Of a stretch of DNA of 64,000 nucleotides, positions 8,544-18,344 are shown piece after piece. The stretch lies in contig MVIG01000002.1 in the NCBI GenBank assembly GCA_002086835.1, positions 248,001 to 312,000 of the forward strand. Direction: 5' to 3'. The translations under genes were made by a program, and so were the position numbers. Origin of the DNA: Mycolicibacterium porcinum (GTDB lineage Bacteria > Actinomycetota > Actinomycetes > Mycobacteriales > Mycobacteriaceae). The notes beneath the pieces are model-generated. The model made no database searches. It was not told where the DNA came from and saw only the letters and a list, made by a program, of their open reading frames with translations. Every line of letters begins with the position of its first letter. Position 1 is the first letter of the stretch.

Positions 8544-9404
8544 GTGGGGGAGTTGAGTTCTGTAGTGCGTCAAAGGTTCCCGAGGGTCAGCAGGCGGGCT
8601 GGACGAATCAGCGCGGCGTGGAACGACATCGGTGTGCAAACCCAGTTCTACGCCCGTGCGATCGCGTCGATCGGCGACGCGGCGATGAACTATCGCACCG
8701 AGCTCATCCGGCTGATCGCCACGATGGGGCTGGGTGCGGGGGCGTTGGCCGTCGTCGGCGGCACGGTGGCCATCGTTGGGTTTTTGACCACGACCACCGG
8801 CGCGCTGGTCGCGGTCCAGGGCTATAACCAATTCGCGTCGGTGGGTGTGGAAGCGCTCACCGGGTTCGCGTCGGCATTCTTCAACGTCAGGCTCATCGCT
8901 CCGGGCACCACGGCGGTGGCACTGTCGGCCACGATCGGTGCCGGCGCGACTGCCCAGCTGGGCGCGATGCGCATCAACGAGGAAATCGACGCATTGGAAG
9001 TCATCGGTATTCGCAGCGTCAGCTACCTGGCATCGACGCGGGTGGCCGCGGGGGTCATCGTCGTGATCCCGCTGTACTGCGTCGCGGTCATCATGTCGTT
9101 CGTTTCGTCGCGGTTGGGTACCACCGTGATCTACGGGCAGGGTTCCGGTGTCTACGACCACTATTTCAATACGTTCCTCAACACGACCGATCTGCTGTGG
9201 TCGTTCGGCCAGTCCGTGGCGATCACGGTGGTGATCATGTTGGTGCATACCTACTACGGGTTCACTGCCTCCGGCGGACCGGCCGGTGTGGGCGAAGCCG
9301 TCGGCCGCGCGGTGCGGACCTCGTTGATCGTGGCCGCCATCGTCGTGGTGATGATCTCGCTGGCGTTGTACGGCCAGTCCGGCAACTTCCATCTGGCGGG
9401 GTGA
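8544..9404 (+). CDS. yrbEB: YrbEB, MlaE-type ABC permease of the mce operon
   Basis: This is the second permease subunit, up to 286 residues. It shows the conserved block GAGATAQLGAMRINEEIDALEVIGI and the C-terminal GGPAGVGEAVGRAVRTS. Five to six hydrophobic helices are visible. The start is ambiguous: GTG 8544 sits one base after the yrbEA stop, TTG 8553 and GTG 8565 follow, and the GGGGGAG at 8546-8552 best serves GTG 8565. YrbEA and YrbEB together form the membrane core that receives lipid from the Mce hexamer. Confidence 0.9.
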   Translation: MGELSSVVRQRFPRVSRRAGRISAAWNDIGVQTQFYARAIASIGDAAMNYRTELIRLIATMGLGAGALAVVGGTVAIVGFLTTTTGALVAVQGYNQFASVGVEALTGFASAFFNVRLIAPGTTAVALSATIGAGATAQLGAMRINEEIDALEVIGIRSVSYLASTRVAAGVIVVIPLYCVAVIMSFVSSRLGTTVIYGQGSGVYDHYFNTFLNTTDLLWSFGQSVAITVVIMLVHTYYGFTASGGPAGVGEAVGRAVRTSLIVAAIVVVMISLALYGQSGNFHLAG

Positions 9405-9408
9405 ACCC

Positions 9409-10824
9409 ATGCACAACGATGCCCGGATCAAGCCAGCCTGGTGGACACTGATCCTCGTCGCCGCTCTCGGCGTTTTCTTCTTCACGACCGGTTCGCTATT
9501 CGCCGGAACCTTCCGCACCTTCGTCCCGGTGACACTGATGTCAGACCGCGCCGGTTTGGTGATGGAAACCGGGGCGAAGGTGAAACTGCACGGCGTCGAA
9601 GTGGGCCGCGTCAGTGCCATCCACGGCGGTGCCTCCGCGGTGAGCCTTCAGTTGGAGATCGCTCCCGATCAGATCAAGTTCATCCCGGCCAATGTCGACG
9701 CGAGAATCACTGCGACAACGGCTTTCGGCGCGAAGTACGTTGATCTGAGCTATCCGGACGACCCTGTCAGTCAGCGACTGGCCGCCGGTGCGGTGTTGCA
9801 CTCGCGCAACGTCAGCACTGAGGTCAACACCGTGTTCGAGAATCTGACCGACGTTCTGAAAATGGTCGATCCGGCCAAACTGAACGCCGTTCTGTCGGCG
9901 CTGGCCCAGGGATTTCGCGGCCAGGGAGAGCACATTGGGCAGGCGATCACCGATTCCAATGAGGTTCTGTCGGCGATCAACCCGCGCCAGGATGTGATCC
10001 GCCAGGACTGGAAGGCGATGGGCGAGCTCAGCGCTACCTATGACCGTGCCGCCGACGATATCGTCGCGATCCTCGACGCCGGTAGCACCACCGCCGAGAC
10101 GATCACCGCCCAGCGTGCACAGCTTGACACGTTGTTGCTCAACGTCGCCGGCTTCGGCCAAGCCGGTGTCGACTTGTTGGCCCCCAACGCCAAGAACCTT
10201 GTCGATGCGGTCAATGGCTTCGCTCCGACGTCGGATCTACTGATGAAATACCAGCCCGAGTACACCTGTCTGCTGAATGGGTCGGTCTCGTTGCTGCAGA
10301 ACGGCCATGTCGATGCTTTCGGCGCCAACGGGCGCTCGGCGATCTTCGACATCGGTCTGCTGTTGGGCAACGATCCCTACCTCTATCCGGACAACCTGCC
10401 GATCGTCGGGGCCAAGGGCGGTCCCGGCGGAACGCCGGGCTGCGGTTCGCTGCCCGATGTTGCGAAGAACTTCCCAGTGCGACAGTTGGTGACCGACACC
10501 GGGTGGGGCACCGGCATGGACATTCGGCCCAACCCCGGCATCGGGTTTCCCGGTTGGGCCAATTACTTCCCTGTCACCCGTGCAACCCCGCAACCGCCGA
10601 TCCTGCGCAATCTCGGTGGCGGGCCGGCGCCCGGACCCATTCCGTATCCGGGAGCACCGGCTTACGGCGCGGACTTGTACGCCGACGACGGGACCCCGTT
10701 GTGGCCGGGTCTGCCGCCGGCGCCACCGGCCTCGGATCAGCCACCACCGGATCCGAACAACCCATCACCAGGTGCGGAGCCGTTCGTGCCCCCCGCACCC
10801 GCCGCCATGACGCCCACTCAGTGA
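9409..10824 (+). CDS. mceA: MceA, MCE-domain lipid-binding protein
   Basis: The protein has 471 residues. One N-terminal membrane anchor lies at about residues 11-31 (WWTLILVAALGVFFFTTGS), then an MCE/MlaD domain (VKLHGVEVGRVSAI; FGAKYVDLSYP), a helical region and a long proline-rich C-terminus from about residue 395. Six such subunits form the periplasm-spanning lipid tunnel of the importer. It starts 4 bases after yrbEB. The proline-rich tail is common in Mce proteins and may extend to the cell wall. Confidence 0.9.
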   Translation: MHNDARIKPAWWTLILVAALGVFFFTTGSLFAGTFRTFVPVTLMSDRAGLVMETGAKVKLHGVEVGRVSAIHGGASAVSLQLEIAPDQIKFIPANVDARITATTAFGAKYVDLSYPDDPVSQRLAAGAVLHSRNVSTEVNTVFENLTDVLKMVDPAKLNAVLSALAQGFRGQGEHIGQAITDSNEVLSAINPRQDVIRQDWKAMGELSATYDRAADDIVAILDAGSTTAETITAQRAQLDTLLLNVAGFGQAGVDLLAPNAKNLVDAVNGFAPTSDLLMKYQPEYTCLLNGSVSLLQNGHVDAFGANGRSAIFDIGLLLGNDPYLYPDNLPIVGAKGGPGGTPGCGSLPDVAKNFPVRQLVTDTGWGTGMDIRPNPGIGFPGWANYFPVTRATPQPPILRNLGGGPAPGPIPYPGAPAYGADLYADDGTPLWPGLPPAPPASDQPPPDPNNPSPGAEPFVPPAPAAMTPTQ

Positions 10825-10854
10825 TGGCCCGCCGACCCCGACAGGAGCCGATCC

Positions 10855-11883
10855 GTGAACAAAGAAGTGCTCGCCACCCTGATACGCGTTGTCGCCTTCC
10901 TGACCGTCTGCGCTGTCGGAGTGTTCGCCCTGTTCTCGATCTTCGCCGACCTGCGCTTCGGTGAGCGCAGTCAATACACCGCGCAGTTCACCGACATCAG
11001 CGGGTTGAAGAAGGGGGATTTCGTACGGATCGCCGGCGTGGAAGTCGGTCAGGTGCAGGGTGTTTCGATCGACAGCGACGCCAAGGTGCTCGTCGACTTC
11101 TCCACCGAGGACTCGGTGGCTCTGACCACGGCGAGCACCGCGGTGATCCGGTACGACAACTTGATCGGTGGTCGTTACCTGGAGTTGCAGCAGGGCGACG
11201 GACCGGGCCAGGCCCTGGCAGCGGGCGCGACGATTCCGGTGGAACGCACCCAACCCGCCCTCGACCTCGACGAACTGATCGGTGGGTTCCGGCCGTTGTT
11301 CAAGGCGCTGGATCCAGATCAGGTCAACGCGCTGAGCAGCCAGCTCATCGAGGTGTTCCAGGGGCAAGGTGCCACCATCGGGTCATTCTTGAACCAAACC
11401 GCGGCGATGACCTCCACGCTGGCCGACCGTGACCAGCTCATCGGCGAGGTGATCACCAACCTCAACGCCCTCTTGGGTTCACTCGGTGGCCAAAGCGACC
11501 AGTTCGACAAAGCGGTCACCTCACTGTCGGATCTGGTGGCCGGGCTATCGGCGCGCAGGACCGACATCGCCGCTGCCATCGCACACAGTGACAACGCGGC
11601 CACTGAGATCGCCGACCTGATGTCCCAGGCCCGCCCGCCACTACAGAACGTGATCGCCCAAACCGACCGGGTCGCCTCGATCGCCGTCGCCGATCACGAG
11701 TATCTCGACAACATTCTCAACACCCTTCCCGACAAGTACCGGGTGCTCGGCAGACAGGCGATGTACGGCGATTATTTCAGCTTCTACATCTGTGACCTGA
11801 TCTTGAAGCTCAACGGCAAAGGAGGACAACCCGTTTACGTCAAGCTCGCCGAACAGGTGACAGGACGGTGCGCGGCGAAATGA
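10855..11883 (+). CDS. mceB: MceB, MCE-domain lipid-binding protein
   Basis: The protein has 342 residues and starts at GTG 10855 with AGGAG upstream. An N-terminal anchor (LIRVVAFLTVCAVGVFALFS), the MCE domain (ISGLKKGDFVRIAGVEVGQV; RYDNLIGGRYLELQQG) and a C-terminal helical domain are visible. The final part has the conserved CDLILKLNGKGGQPVY, typical of MceB. There is no proline-rich tail. It overlaps mceC as ATGA. Confidence 0.9.
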   Translation: MNKEVLATLIRVVAFLTVCAVGVFALFSIFADLRFGERSQYTAQFTDISGLKKGDFVRIAGVEVGQVQGVSIDSDAKVLVDFSTEDSVALTTASTAVIRYDNLIGGRYLELQQGDGPGQALAAGATIPVERTQPALDLDELIGGFRPLFKALDPDQVNALSSQLIEVFQGQGATIGSFLNQTAAMTSTLADRDQLIGEVITNLNALLGSLGGQSDQFDKAVTSLSDLVAGLSARRTDIAAAIAHSDNAATEIADLMSQARPPLQNVIAQTDRVASIAVADHEYLDNILNTLPDKYRVLGRQAMYGDYFSFYICDLILKLNGKGGQPVYVKLAEQVTGRCAAK

Positions 11884-13196
11884 AGTCCTTCTCAGAACGC
11901 AACCCGCGCACGATCGGTCTGATCGGCGTTGCCATCACGATCGTCATAGCGGCCGCGGCGCTGAACTTCGACAAGCTGCCGATGCTCAGCAACACCAAAG
12001 AGTATTCGGCATATTTCGCCGACGCAGGCGGCCTCAATACCGGTGCCACCGTACGAGTCTCGGGTTTCGCTGTCGGCAAGGTTCACCGCATCAGGCTCGA
12101 CGGCAGGAAAGTCCTGGTCGATTTCACCGTCGACAGTGCAATCCGGCTCGGCGAGCAGAGCGAAGCCGCAATCAAGGTGAAGAGCCTGCTGGGAACGAAG
12201 GTGATCGACGTCATCCCGCGAGGCAACGGTCAACTGCACGAAACCATTCCGCTGGAACGCACAACCTCGCCGTATCAGCTGCCCGATGCGCTGGGCGACT
12301 TGGCCACCACTGTCGAAGGACTCAACACCGACAACCTCTCGACCGCACTCGACACCATGGCGCAGACCTTCGCGGGTACGCCACCCGACGTCAAGATCGC
12401 CGTAGCCGGCGTGGCACGGCTTTCCGAGACGATCAACAAACGCGACAGCGCACTGCGCAACCTGCTCGCCAATGCACGCAAGGCGACAGCTGTCCTGGCC
12501 AATCGCAGTGACCAGGTCGTCGGCCTTGTGCGTGACAGCAACGCACTACTGGCCGAGTTGCGCACCCAAGGCGATGCGCTTGACCGGGTGTCTCAGGACA
12601 TCAGCAGAGCTGCAACGCAATTGAGAGGGTTCATCGCCGACAATCGTGAGCAGCTGCACCCGATGCTCGACAAGCTCAACGGCGTCCTGACGATCGTCGA
12701 CAATCGCAAGGAACGGCTGCAAGAGGCCATCAAACTCCTCAACAAGTATGCGCTGTCGCTCGGGGAGTCGGTGGGCTCGGGCCCGTTCTTCAAGGCCTAT
12801 ATCCCCAACCTGATCCCCGGCCAGATCGCGCAGCCGTTCATCGATGCGGCATTCTCCGACCTCGGTCTGGACCCCGCGACACTACTTCCCTCTCAGCGCG
12901 TCGACCCGCCGGTGGGGCAGCCGGGCACCCCGGCGTTGCCGGTGCCGTTCCCGCGCACCGGGCAAGGCGGAGAGCCACGCCTGAATCTGCCCGATGCGAT
13001 CACCGGGAAGCCCGGCGATCCGCGATACCCGTACCGGGAGCCTGAGCCCGCTCCCGCCCCTGGCGGCCCGCCGCCGGGACCGCCAGCACCACCGATCCCC
13101 GGGCTGGAATCGACACCGGAGCCGACACCGAGCCCGGTCTTCGTACCCGCTCCCGGCGAGCCCATGAACCCGACTCCGGCAGGTGAAGGACAATGA
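11880..13196 (+). CDS. mceC: MceC, MCE-domain lipid-binding protein
   Basis: The protein has 438 residues from ATG 11880, which overlaps the mceB stop; an in-frame GTG at 11868 would add four residues. Order of parts: anchor (TIGLIGVAITIVIAAAALNF), MCE domain (GLNTGATVRVSGFAVGKV; SLLGTKVIDVIP), a helical region to about residue 300, and a Pro/Gly-rich C-terminus of some 110 residues ending before an ATGA overlap with mceD. Confidence 0.9.
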   Translation: MKSFSERNPRTIGLIGVAITIVIAAAALNFDKLPMLSNTKEYSAYFADAGGLNTGATVRVSGFAVGKVHRIRLDGRKVLVDFTVDSAIRLGEQSEAAIKVKSLLGTKVIDVIPRGNGQLHETIPLERTTSPYQLPDALGDLATTVEGLNTDNLSTALDTMAQTFAGTPPDVKIAVAGVARLSETINKRDSALRNLLANARKATAVLANRSDQVVGLVRDSNALLAELRTQGDALDRVSQDISRAATQLRGFIADNREQLHPMLDKLNGVLTIVDNRKERLQEAIKLLNKYALSLGESVGSGPFFKAYIPNLIPGQIAQPFIDAAFSDLGLDPATLLPSQRVDPPVGQPGTPALPVPFPRTGQGGEPRLNLPDAITGKPGDPRYPYREPEPAPAPGGPPPGPPAPPIPGLESTPEPTPSPVFVPAPGEPMNPTPAGEGQ

Positions 13197-14494
13197 GGAT
13201 CAGCAAAACACAACTGGCGCTGACGACGGGCCTGGTAGTGGTCTTGACGGCCGGAGTGCTCTTGGCATTCCGGATGAACGGTCCAACTGCGCGCACCACC
13301 GTCACCGCCTATTTCGCGAACAGCAACGGGTTGTTCGTCGGGGACGACGTGCTGATCCTGGGCGTGCCCGTCGGCAAGGTCAGCAAGATCGAACCGCAAC
13401 CCGAACGTGCCAAGGTGACGTTCTGGGTGGACACCCAATACAAGGTCCCCGCAGAGGTCACCGCCGCGATTCTCTCACCGCAGCTGGTGACGGGCCGCGC
13501 GATCCAGCTGACCCCGCCCTATGAATCCGGCCCCGAATTGCTCGACAACGCTGTCGTACCGATCGAGCGGACCGCAGTACCGGTGAGCTGGGACGACTTT
13601 CGAGTGCAGTTGGAGAAGCTGACCCGCACGCTGCAGCCCCAGGGGCCCGGTGGGACCAGTGCCCTGGGCAACTTCATCAATACCGCGGCCGACAACCTGC
13701 GCGGTGAAGGCGCCAACATCCACGATGCACTGCTGAAGCTATCCAAAACGGTGACCACGCTCAGCGATCACAAAGACGACGTCTTCTCCACCCTGACCAA
13801 CCTCGCCACCTTGGTCTCGGCGCTGCAAGACAGCACCGATGTGCTGTCAACGCTCAACCACAACCTGGCCGCGGTGACCGCACTGCTCTCCGACAGCCCC
13901 GACGAGGTAGGCCAGGCGATGGCTGACCTGAGCGCGTTGGCTGTCGACGTGAAAAGCTTCGTGGCCGACAACCGCGACGCGGTGGGAACGACGTCGGACA
14001 CGGCAGCGTCGATCAGCACGGCGCTGGCGCAAAGTCTCGACGACATCAAACAGTCCCTGCACATATTTCCCACCACCCTGGCCAACTTCGGCAACATCTA
14101 CGAGCCGGCGAGCGGCTCACTGACCGGTGCGCTGGCGGTCAACAACTTCTCCGATCCGATCTCGTTCATCTGTGGCGCGGTCGAGGCGGCATCTCGGCTC
14201 GGCGCCGAGCAATCGGCGAAGCTGTGTGTGCAGTACCTGGCGCCCATCGTCAAAAACCGCCAATTCAACTTTCCACCGTTTGGGGAGAACGCCTTCGTCG
14301 GCGCTCAAGCGCGGCCCAATGAGGTCACCTACAGCCAGGATTGGCTGCGCCCCGATTACATTCCGCCCGCAGGGTCTGCGGTGCCTGGACCAGAACCTGC
14401 ACCGTTGCGGGCCGAAGCAGCGCCTCCCGATCACAGCACCGACCCCGCCGCCGGGCTGCCCGGCCTGATGGTTCCCACGGGAGCGGGATCATGA
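13193..14494 (+). CDS. mceD: MceD, MCE-domain lipid-binding protein
   Basis: The protein has 433 residues and starts at ATG 13193 in an ATGA overlap. It has an anchor near residues 7-25, the MCE domain (GLFVGDDVLILGVPVGKV; LVTGRAIQLTP), a helical region rich in Leu/Ser/Asp heptads, and a late conserved block FICGAVEAASRLGAEQSAKLC. The C-terminus is moderately proline-rich. It ends in an ATGA overlap with mceE. Confidence 0.9.
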   Translation: MRISKTQLALTTGLVVVLTAGVLLAFRMNGPTARTTVTAYFANSNGLFVGDDVLILGVPVGKVSKIEPQPERAKVTFWVDTQYKVPAEVTAAILSPQLVTGRAIQLTPPYESGPELLDNAVVPIERTAVPVSWDDFRVQLEKLTRTLQPQGPGGTSALGNFINTAADNLRGEGANIHDALLKLSKTVTTLSDHKDDVFSTLTNLATLVSALQDSTDVLSTLNHNLAAVTALLSDSPDEVGQAMADLSALAVDVKSFVADNRDAVGTTSDTAASISTALAQSLDDIKQSLHIFPTTLANFGNIYEPASGSLTGALAVNNFSDPISFICGAVEAASRLGAEQSAKLCVQYLAPIVKNRQFNFPPFGENAFVGAQARPNEVTYSQDWLRPDYIPPAGSAVPGPEPAPLRAEAAPPDHSTDPAAGLPGLMVPTGAGS

Positions 14495-15663
14495 CCATCA
14501 GCACCGCGTGGCCGACGACATCGATGACGGTGATGAAGCGACTGGTCGCGGGCACGGTTGGCGCGGCAACGATCGCCCTCAGCGTCGCCGGCTGCGGCAA
14601 TTGGCGCGGCTTGAACTCGGTATCGCTGCCAGGCACCGAAGGCGGCGGGCCGGGCGCCTTCGACATCCAGGTGCAGCTGCCCGATATCACCAATCTGCAG
14701 CCGAATTCGCGGGTTCGGGTCGCCGATGTCACCGTAGGCACCGTCACCAAGGTCGAACGTCAAGACTGGCACGCACTATTGACGCTTCGCCTCAACGGCG
14801 AAGTGAATCTTCCCGCCAACGCCACCGCCACCATCGGCCAAACCAGCCTGCTGGGCTCGTTGCACGTCGAACTGGCGCCGCCGGCTGGCGTCGCACCGCA
14901 GGGAAGGCTGCACCAGGGTTCGTTGATCCCGTTGGCCAACTCGGCTGCCTACCCGACCACCGAGCAGACACTGGCCGCGGTGTCGATGCTTCTCAATGGC
15001 GGCGGTCTGGGCCAGATGCAAGACATCACCACGGCGCTGAGCACCGCGCTGCGCGGACGTGAGGCCGATCTGAGAAACCTCATCAACCAGCTCGAGACGT
15101 TCGTCGCGAAAACCAATGAGCAGACCGGCGACATCATCGAGGCCACCGACAAACTCAACAGCCTGACAGGCAAATTCGCCGCCCAACAGCCCATCGTCGA
15201 CAAGGCTGTGCGCACCATTCCCGACGCTCTGCAGGTGCTCAAAGACCAGCGCGACCACCTAATCGCAGCACTGGATCAGCTCGGCAAGTTCAGTGCCCTG
15301 GCCGCTGACTCGACACGGCAGACCAAGGAATCACTGGTCCGAGAATTCAACAACCTCGGCCCGGTGCTGGAATCGCTGGCCAACGCGGGCCCCAACATGA
15401 CGCGTTCGCTGTCGATACTCACCACCTACCCGTTCCCGAACGAAACCCTGGAGAAGTGGCTGCGCGGTGATTACGCCAACATGACTGCGATCGTGGATCT
15501 CACATTGAGCCGAATCGATGCCGGGTTCTTCACCGGCACCCGCTGGGAAGGCAACCTGACCGAGCTCGAAATGCAATGGGGCCGAACCATCGGGCAGCTC
15601 CCCAGCCCCTATACCGCGGTCAATCCGCTGGTGGCACCCTATCGCTGGGATCAGGGGCGTTGA
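14491..15663 (+). CDS. mceE: MceE, MCE-family lipoprotein (LprK/LprN type)
   Basis: The protein has 390 residues from ATG 14491. A lipoprotein signal ends in the lipobox VAGC and is followed by NWRGLNSVSLPGTEG, the hallmark start of mature mycobacterial MceE lipoproteins. The MCE domain follows (NLQPNSRVRVADVTVG; GQTSLLGSLHVEL). Internal Met codons (residues 12 and 15) would also give a good signal peptide. An in-frame extension upstream to 14341 is rejected because it lies inside mceD. Confidence 0.9.
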   Translation: MTISTAWPTTSMTVMKRLVAGTVGAATIALSVAGCGNWRGLNSVSLPGTEGGGPGAFDIQVQLPDITNLQPNSRVRVADVTVGTVTKVERQDWHALLTLRLNGEVNLPANATATIGQTSLLGSLHVELAPPAGVAPQGRLHQGSLIPLANSAAYPTTEQTLAAVSMLLNGGGLGQMQDITTALSTALRGREADLRNLINQLETFVAKTNEQTGDIIEATDKLNSLTGKFAAQQPIVDKAVRTIPDALQVLKDQRDHLIAALDQLGKFSALAADSTRQTKESLVREFNNLGPVLESLANAGPNMTRSLSILTTYPFPNETLEKWLRGDYANMTAIVDLTLSRIDAGFFTGTRWEGNLTELEMQWGRTIGQLPSPYTAVNPLVAPYRWDQGR

Positions 15664-15664
15664 C

Positions 15665-17125
15665 ATGATTCACCGGAGAACCAAAATTCAGCTGGCCATC
15701 TTCGCTGTGATCGCCGTGGTGTTCGGTGCCGTCATGATCTTCGGATATATGAGGCTGCCGGCGCATCTGTTCGGCATCGGCCAGTACGCGGTCACCCTTG
15801 AGCTGGACAGCACCGGCGGGCTGTATCCGACGGGCAACGTCACCTACCGCGGCACCGAGGTCGGTCGGGTCAAATCGGTGGGCCTCAATGAGAACGGCAG
15901 CGTACAGGCAGTTTTGACACTTCGATCGGGTATCGACATCCCGTCGGACCTGCGTGCCGAAGTACACAGCCAATCGGCGATCGGCGAACAGTACGTCGAG
16001 TTGTTGCCGCGCAACGCCGCAGCCCCACCACTGAAGGACGGTGACGTGATTGCCGCCAAGGACGCCTTCATCCCACCTGATATCAACAGCCTGCTCGGCG
16101 CCGCCAACACCGGGTTGCAGGCGATCCCGCATGACAACCTGAAGACGGCGATCGACGAATCATATGCCGCCGTAGGAGGTCTCGGGCCAGAGATCTCCCG
16201 GCTGGTACGGGGATCGACCGCGCTGGCCTCCGATGCCAGGAAGAACCTGGACTCACTGACCACCTTGATCGACCAGTGGGAGCCGGTCGCCGACTCGCAA
16301 ACCCACACCGCCGATTCGATCGAGGCGTGGGCGGCGAACCTGGCCTCGGTCACCGACCAACTCAGACAGCACAATGGCGATGTTGCCGGTCTCATCGAGC
16401 ACGGAGCGCCGGCGGCTGCAGAGGCCCGCGAACTGCTACAGCGGGTTCAGCCGACGCTGCCGATCCTGTTGGCCAACTTGGTGAGCCTCAACCAGGTGGC
16501 CCTGACCTATCAGCCAGATATCGAGCAACTGCTCGTTCTCTTACCTCAGGGCATCGCCCAACTACAGGGGCCCAACCTGGCCAACCGCGACAATAAGGAC
16601 AAGGCCCACAAGGGCATCTATCTGGCTTTCAACACCAACATCAACCTGCCACCACCGTGCACCACCGGATTCCTACCGGCACAGCAACGCCGTCCCCCGT
16701 CCTTCCAGGACTACCCCGAGCGCCCAGCCGGCGATCTGTACTGCCGCACCCCGCAGGATTCAGTGTTCAACGTGCGCGGCGCCCGCAATCTGCCGTGTGA
16801 AACTGTGCCAGGCAAACGCGCGCCGACGGTGAAGCTCTGTGAGAGCGACGAGAATTTCGTGCCCCTCAATGACGGCTTCAACTGGAAGGGCGACCCCAAT
16901 GCAACCTTGTCGGGACAGCCCATCCCCGATCTGGGACCCGGGCAGGGCGTGCCGGCCGCACCTGCTGAGGGCGAGCCGGTACCGATGGCGGTAGCCCGCT
17001 ACGACCCGGCGACAGGCACCTATCTAGGACCAGACGGTCAGGTGTACACCCAGGCCGATTTGGCTGACAACGGATCAAAGGAGCAAACATGGCAGTCGAT
17101 GCTGACCCCGCCAGCGACGGAGTAG
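15665..17125 (+). CDS. mceF: MceF, MCE-domain lipid-binding protein
   Basis: The protein has 486 residues and starts one base after the mceE stop. An N-terminal anchor (IQLAIFAVIAVVFGAVMIFGY) is followed by the MCE domain (GGLYPTGNVTYRGTEVGRV; SAIGEQYVELLP) and a long helical segment. The C-terminal region has several Cys residues (CTTGFLP, DLYCRTP, NLPCETVPG, VKLCESDE), a pattern seen in MceF proteins. It overlaps the next gene by 37 bases. Confidence 0.9.
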   Translation: MIHRRTKIQLAIFAVIAVVFGAVMIFGYMRLPAHLFGIGQYAVTLELDSTGGLYPTGNVTYRGTEVGRVKSVGLNENGSVQAVLTLRSGIDIPSDLRAEVHSQSAIGEQYVELLPRNAAAPPLKDGDVIAAKDAFIPPDINSLLGAANTGLQAIPHDNLKTAIDESYAAVGGLGPEISRLVRGSTALASDARKNLDSLTTLIDQWEPVADSQTHTADSIEAWAANLASVTDQLRQHNGDVAGLIEHGAPAAAEARELLQRVQPTLPILLANLVSLNQVALTYQPDIEQLLVLLPQGIAQLQGPNLANRDNKDKAHKGIYLAFNTNINLPPPCTTGFLPAQQRRPPSFQDYPERPAGDLYCRTPQDSVFNVRGARNLPCETVPGKRAPTVKLCESDENFVPLNDGFNWKGDPNATLSGQPIPDLGPGQGVPAAPAEGEPVPMAVARYDPATGTYLGPDGQVYTQADLADNGSKEQTWQSMLTPPATE

Positions 17126-17682
17126 CCGAGCCCGCCGCGGACTACACCGGTGATGAGCCCAAGGCTCGCAACAGTTTTCGATCCCAGGTCGCACGCCGGG
17201 GCAGGGGGGTGCGTGGTCCGCTGCTGGTGGGAGTGCTCACCCTCGCCGTCATCGGTGGATTGACCGGCTGGCTCGGTTGGCACACCCATCGATCCCAGCA
17301 GACACAGCGGCTCAACGACATGTTCCTGCAGGCCGGCCGTCAGGGCGCGTTGAACCTGACCACCATGGACTTCGCCCATGTCGAAGCTGACATCCAGCGA
17401 GTACTGGACGGGTCGATCGGAACGTTCTACGACGATTTCGAGCAACGGGCGCCTGCGTTTGAGGAAGTGGTGAAAAAGACCCAGTCCAAGACGCAGGGAA
17501 CAGTGACGGAAGCCGGAATTGAATCTGTGTCCGGCGATTCGGCCAGAGTGCTGGTCGCGGTGTCGGTGAAAACCTCGAACATCGCCGCAGCCGAACAGCA
17601 TCCGAGGCTGTGGCGCATGCGCATCGATGTCCAGAAAATCGGCGACGTCGCGAAGGTGACGAATGTGGGGTTCGTGGCATGA
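17089..17682 (+). CDS. Mce-associated membrane protein (first)
   Basis: The protein has 197 residues: an acidic, then basic cytoplasmic N-terminus, one membrane span at about residues 45-65 (GPLLVGVLTLAVIGGLTGW) and an extracytoplasmic domain with the conserved MDFAHVEADIQRVLDGSIGTFYDDF segment of Mas/Mam proteins. These follow mce operons and are thought to stabilise or assist the importer. It overlaps mceF by 37 bases and the next gene as ATGA. Confidence 0.85.
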   Translation: MAVDADPASDGVAEPAADYTGDEPKARNSFRSQVARRGRGVRGPLLVGVLTLAVIGGLTGWLGWHTHRSQQTQRLNDMFLQAGRQGALNLTTMDFAHVEADIQRVLDGSIGTFYDDFEQRAPAFEEVVKKTQSKTQGTVTEAGIESVSGDSARVLVAVSVKTSNIAAAEQHPRLWRMRIDVQKIGDVAKVTNVGFVA

Positions 17683-18344
17683 GCACCCGCCTCAAGACCA
17701 AGGAAACGCCTGAAGCCGTTGCCGACATCGATGCCGGTGATGATCTCCTAGAACCCGCCCGGGTGGAGCTCCCCGACGAAACCCGTGGCGACGCCGACGA
17801 ACCTGCGGCCGAAACGGCCTCGGAACCGGCGGCGGACGAGGAATACCCCCCGAGCACATCTCGACGATCCGTCATGTGGTTGACCTACGGAATCATCCCG
17901 GTCCTCATCATCGGCCTGGCCGCATGCGCGGGGTATCTGCTGTGGAAAGACAGTTCGCTGCGCGCCGCCCAGGCCGCCAGCGTCAGCGCTGTTCCGGCTG
18001 CTACCGACAGCACGATCAAGATGTTGTCCTACAAGCCCGATACCGTGCAGAAGGATCTGGAGGCAGCGGGCGAAGGACTCACCGGGGCGTTCAAGGATTC
18101 CTACAACGCGCTGACCCACGATGTCGTGATACCGGGCGCCCAGCAGAAGCAGATCTCCGCGGTGGCGACAGTGCCTGCCGCCTCGGTGGTTTCGGCGACC
18201 GCCAAGCGAGCGGTGGTGATGGTCTTCGTGAACCAAACGACGATCGTGGGCGCTGATCCGCCGACCGCGACAGCCTCGACTGTCAGGGTGACGCTGGACA
18301 AAGTGGGGGAGCGATGGCTCGTTTCCGATTTCACCCCGATCTGA
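17679..18344 (+). CDS. Mce-associated membrane protein (second)
   Basis: The protein has 221 residues from ATG 17679 (ATGA overlap). A strongly acidic, Glu/Ala/Pro-rich N-terminal tail of about 60 residues precedes one membrane span (YGIIPVLIIGLAACAGYLLW) and a Mas-type extracytoplasmic domain ending RWLVSDFTPI. It forms a tandem pair with the previous gene, as in other mycobacterial mce operons. Confidence 0.83.
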   Translation: MSTRLKTKETPEAVADIDAGDDLLEPARVELPDETRGDADEPAAETASEPAADEEYPPSTSRRSVMWLTYGIIPVLIIGLAACAGYLLWKDSSLRAAQAASVSAVPAATDSTIKMLSYKPDTVQKDLEAAGEGLTGAFKDSYNALTHDVVIPGAQQKQISAVATVPAASVVSATAKRAVVMVFVNQTTIVGADPPTATASTVRVTLDKVGERWLVSDFTPI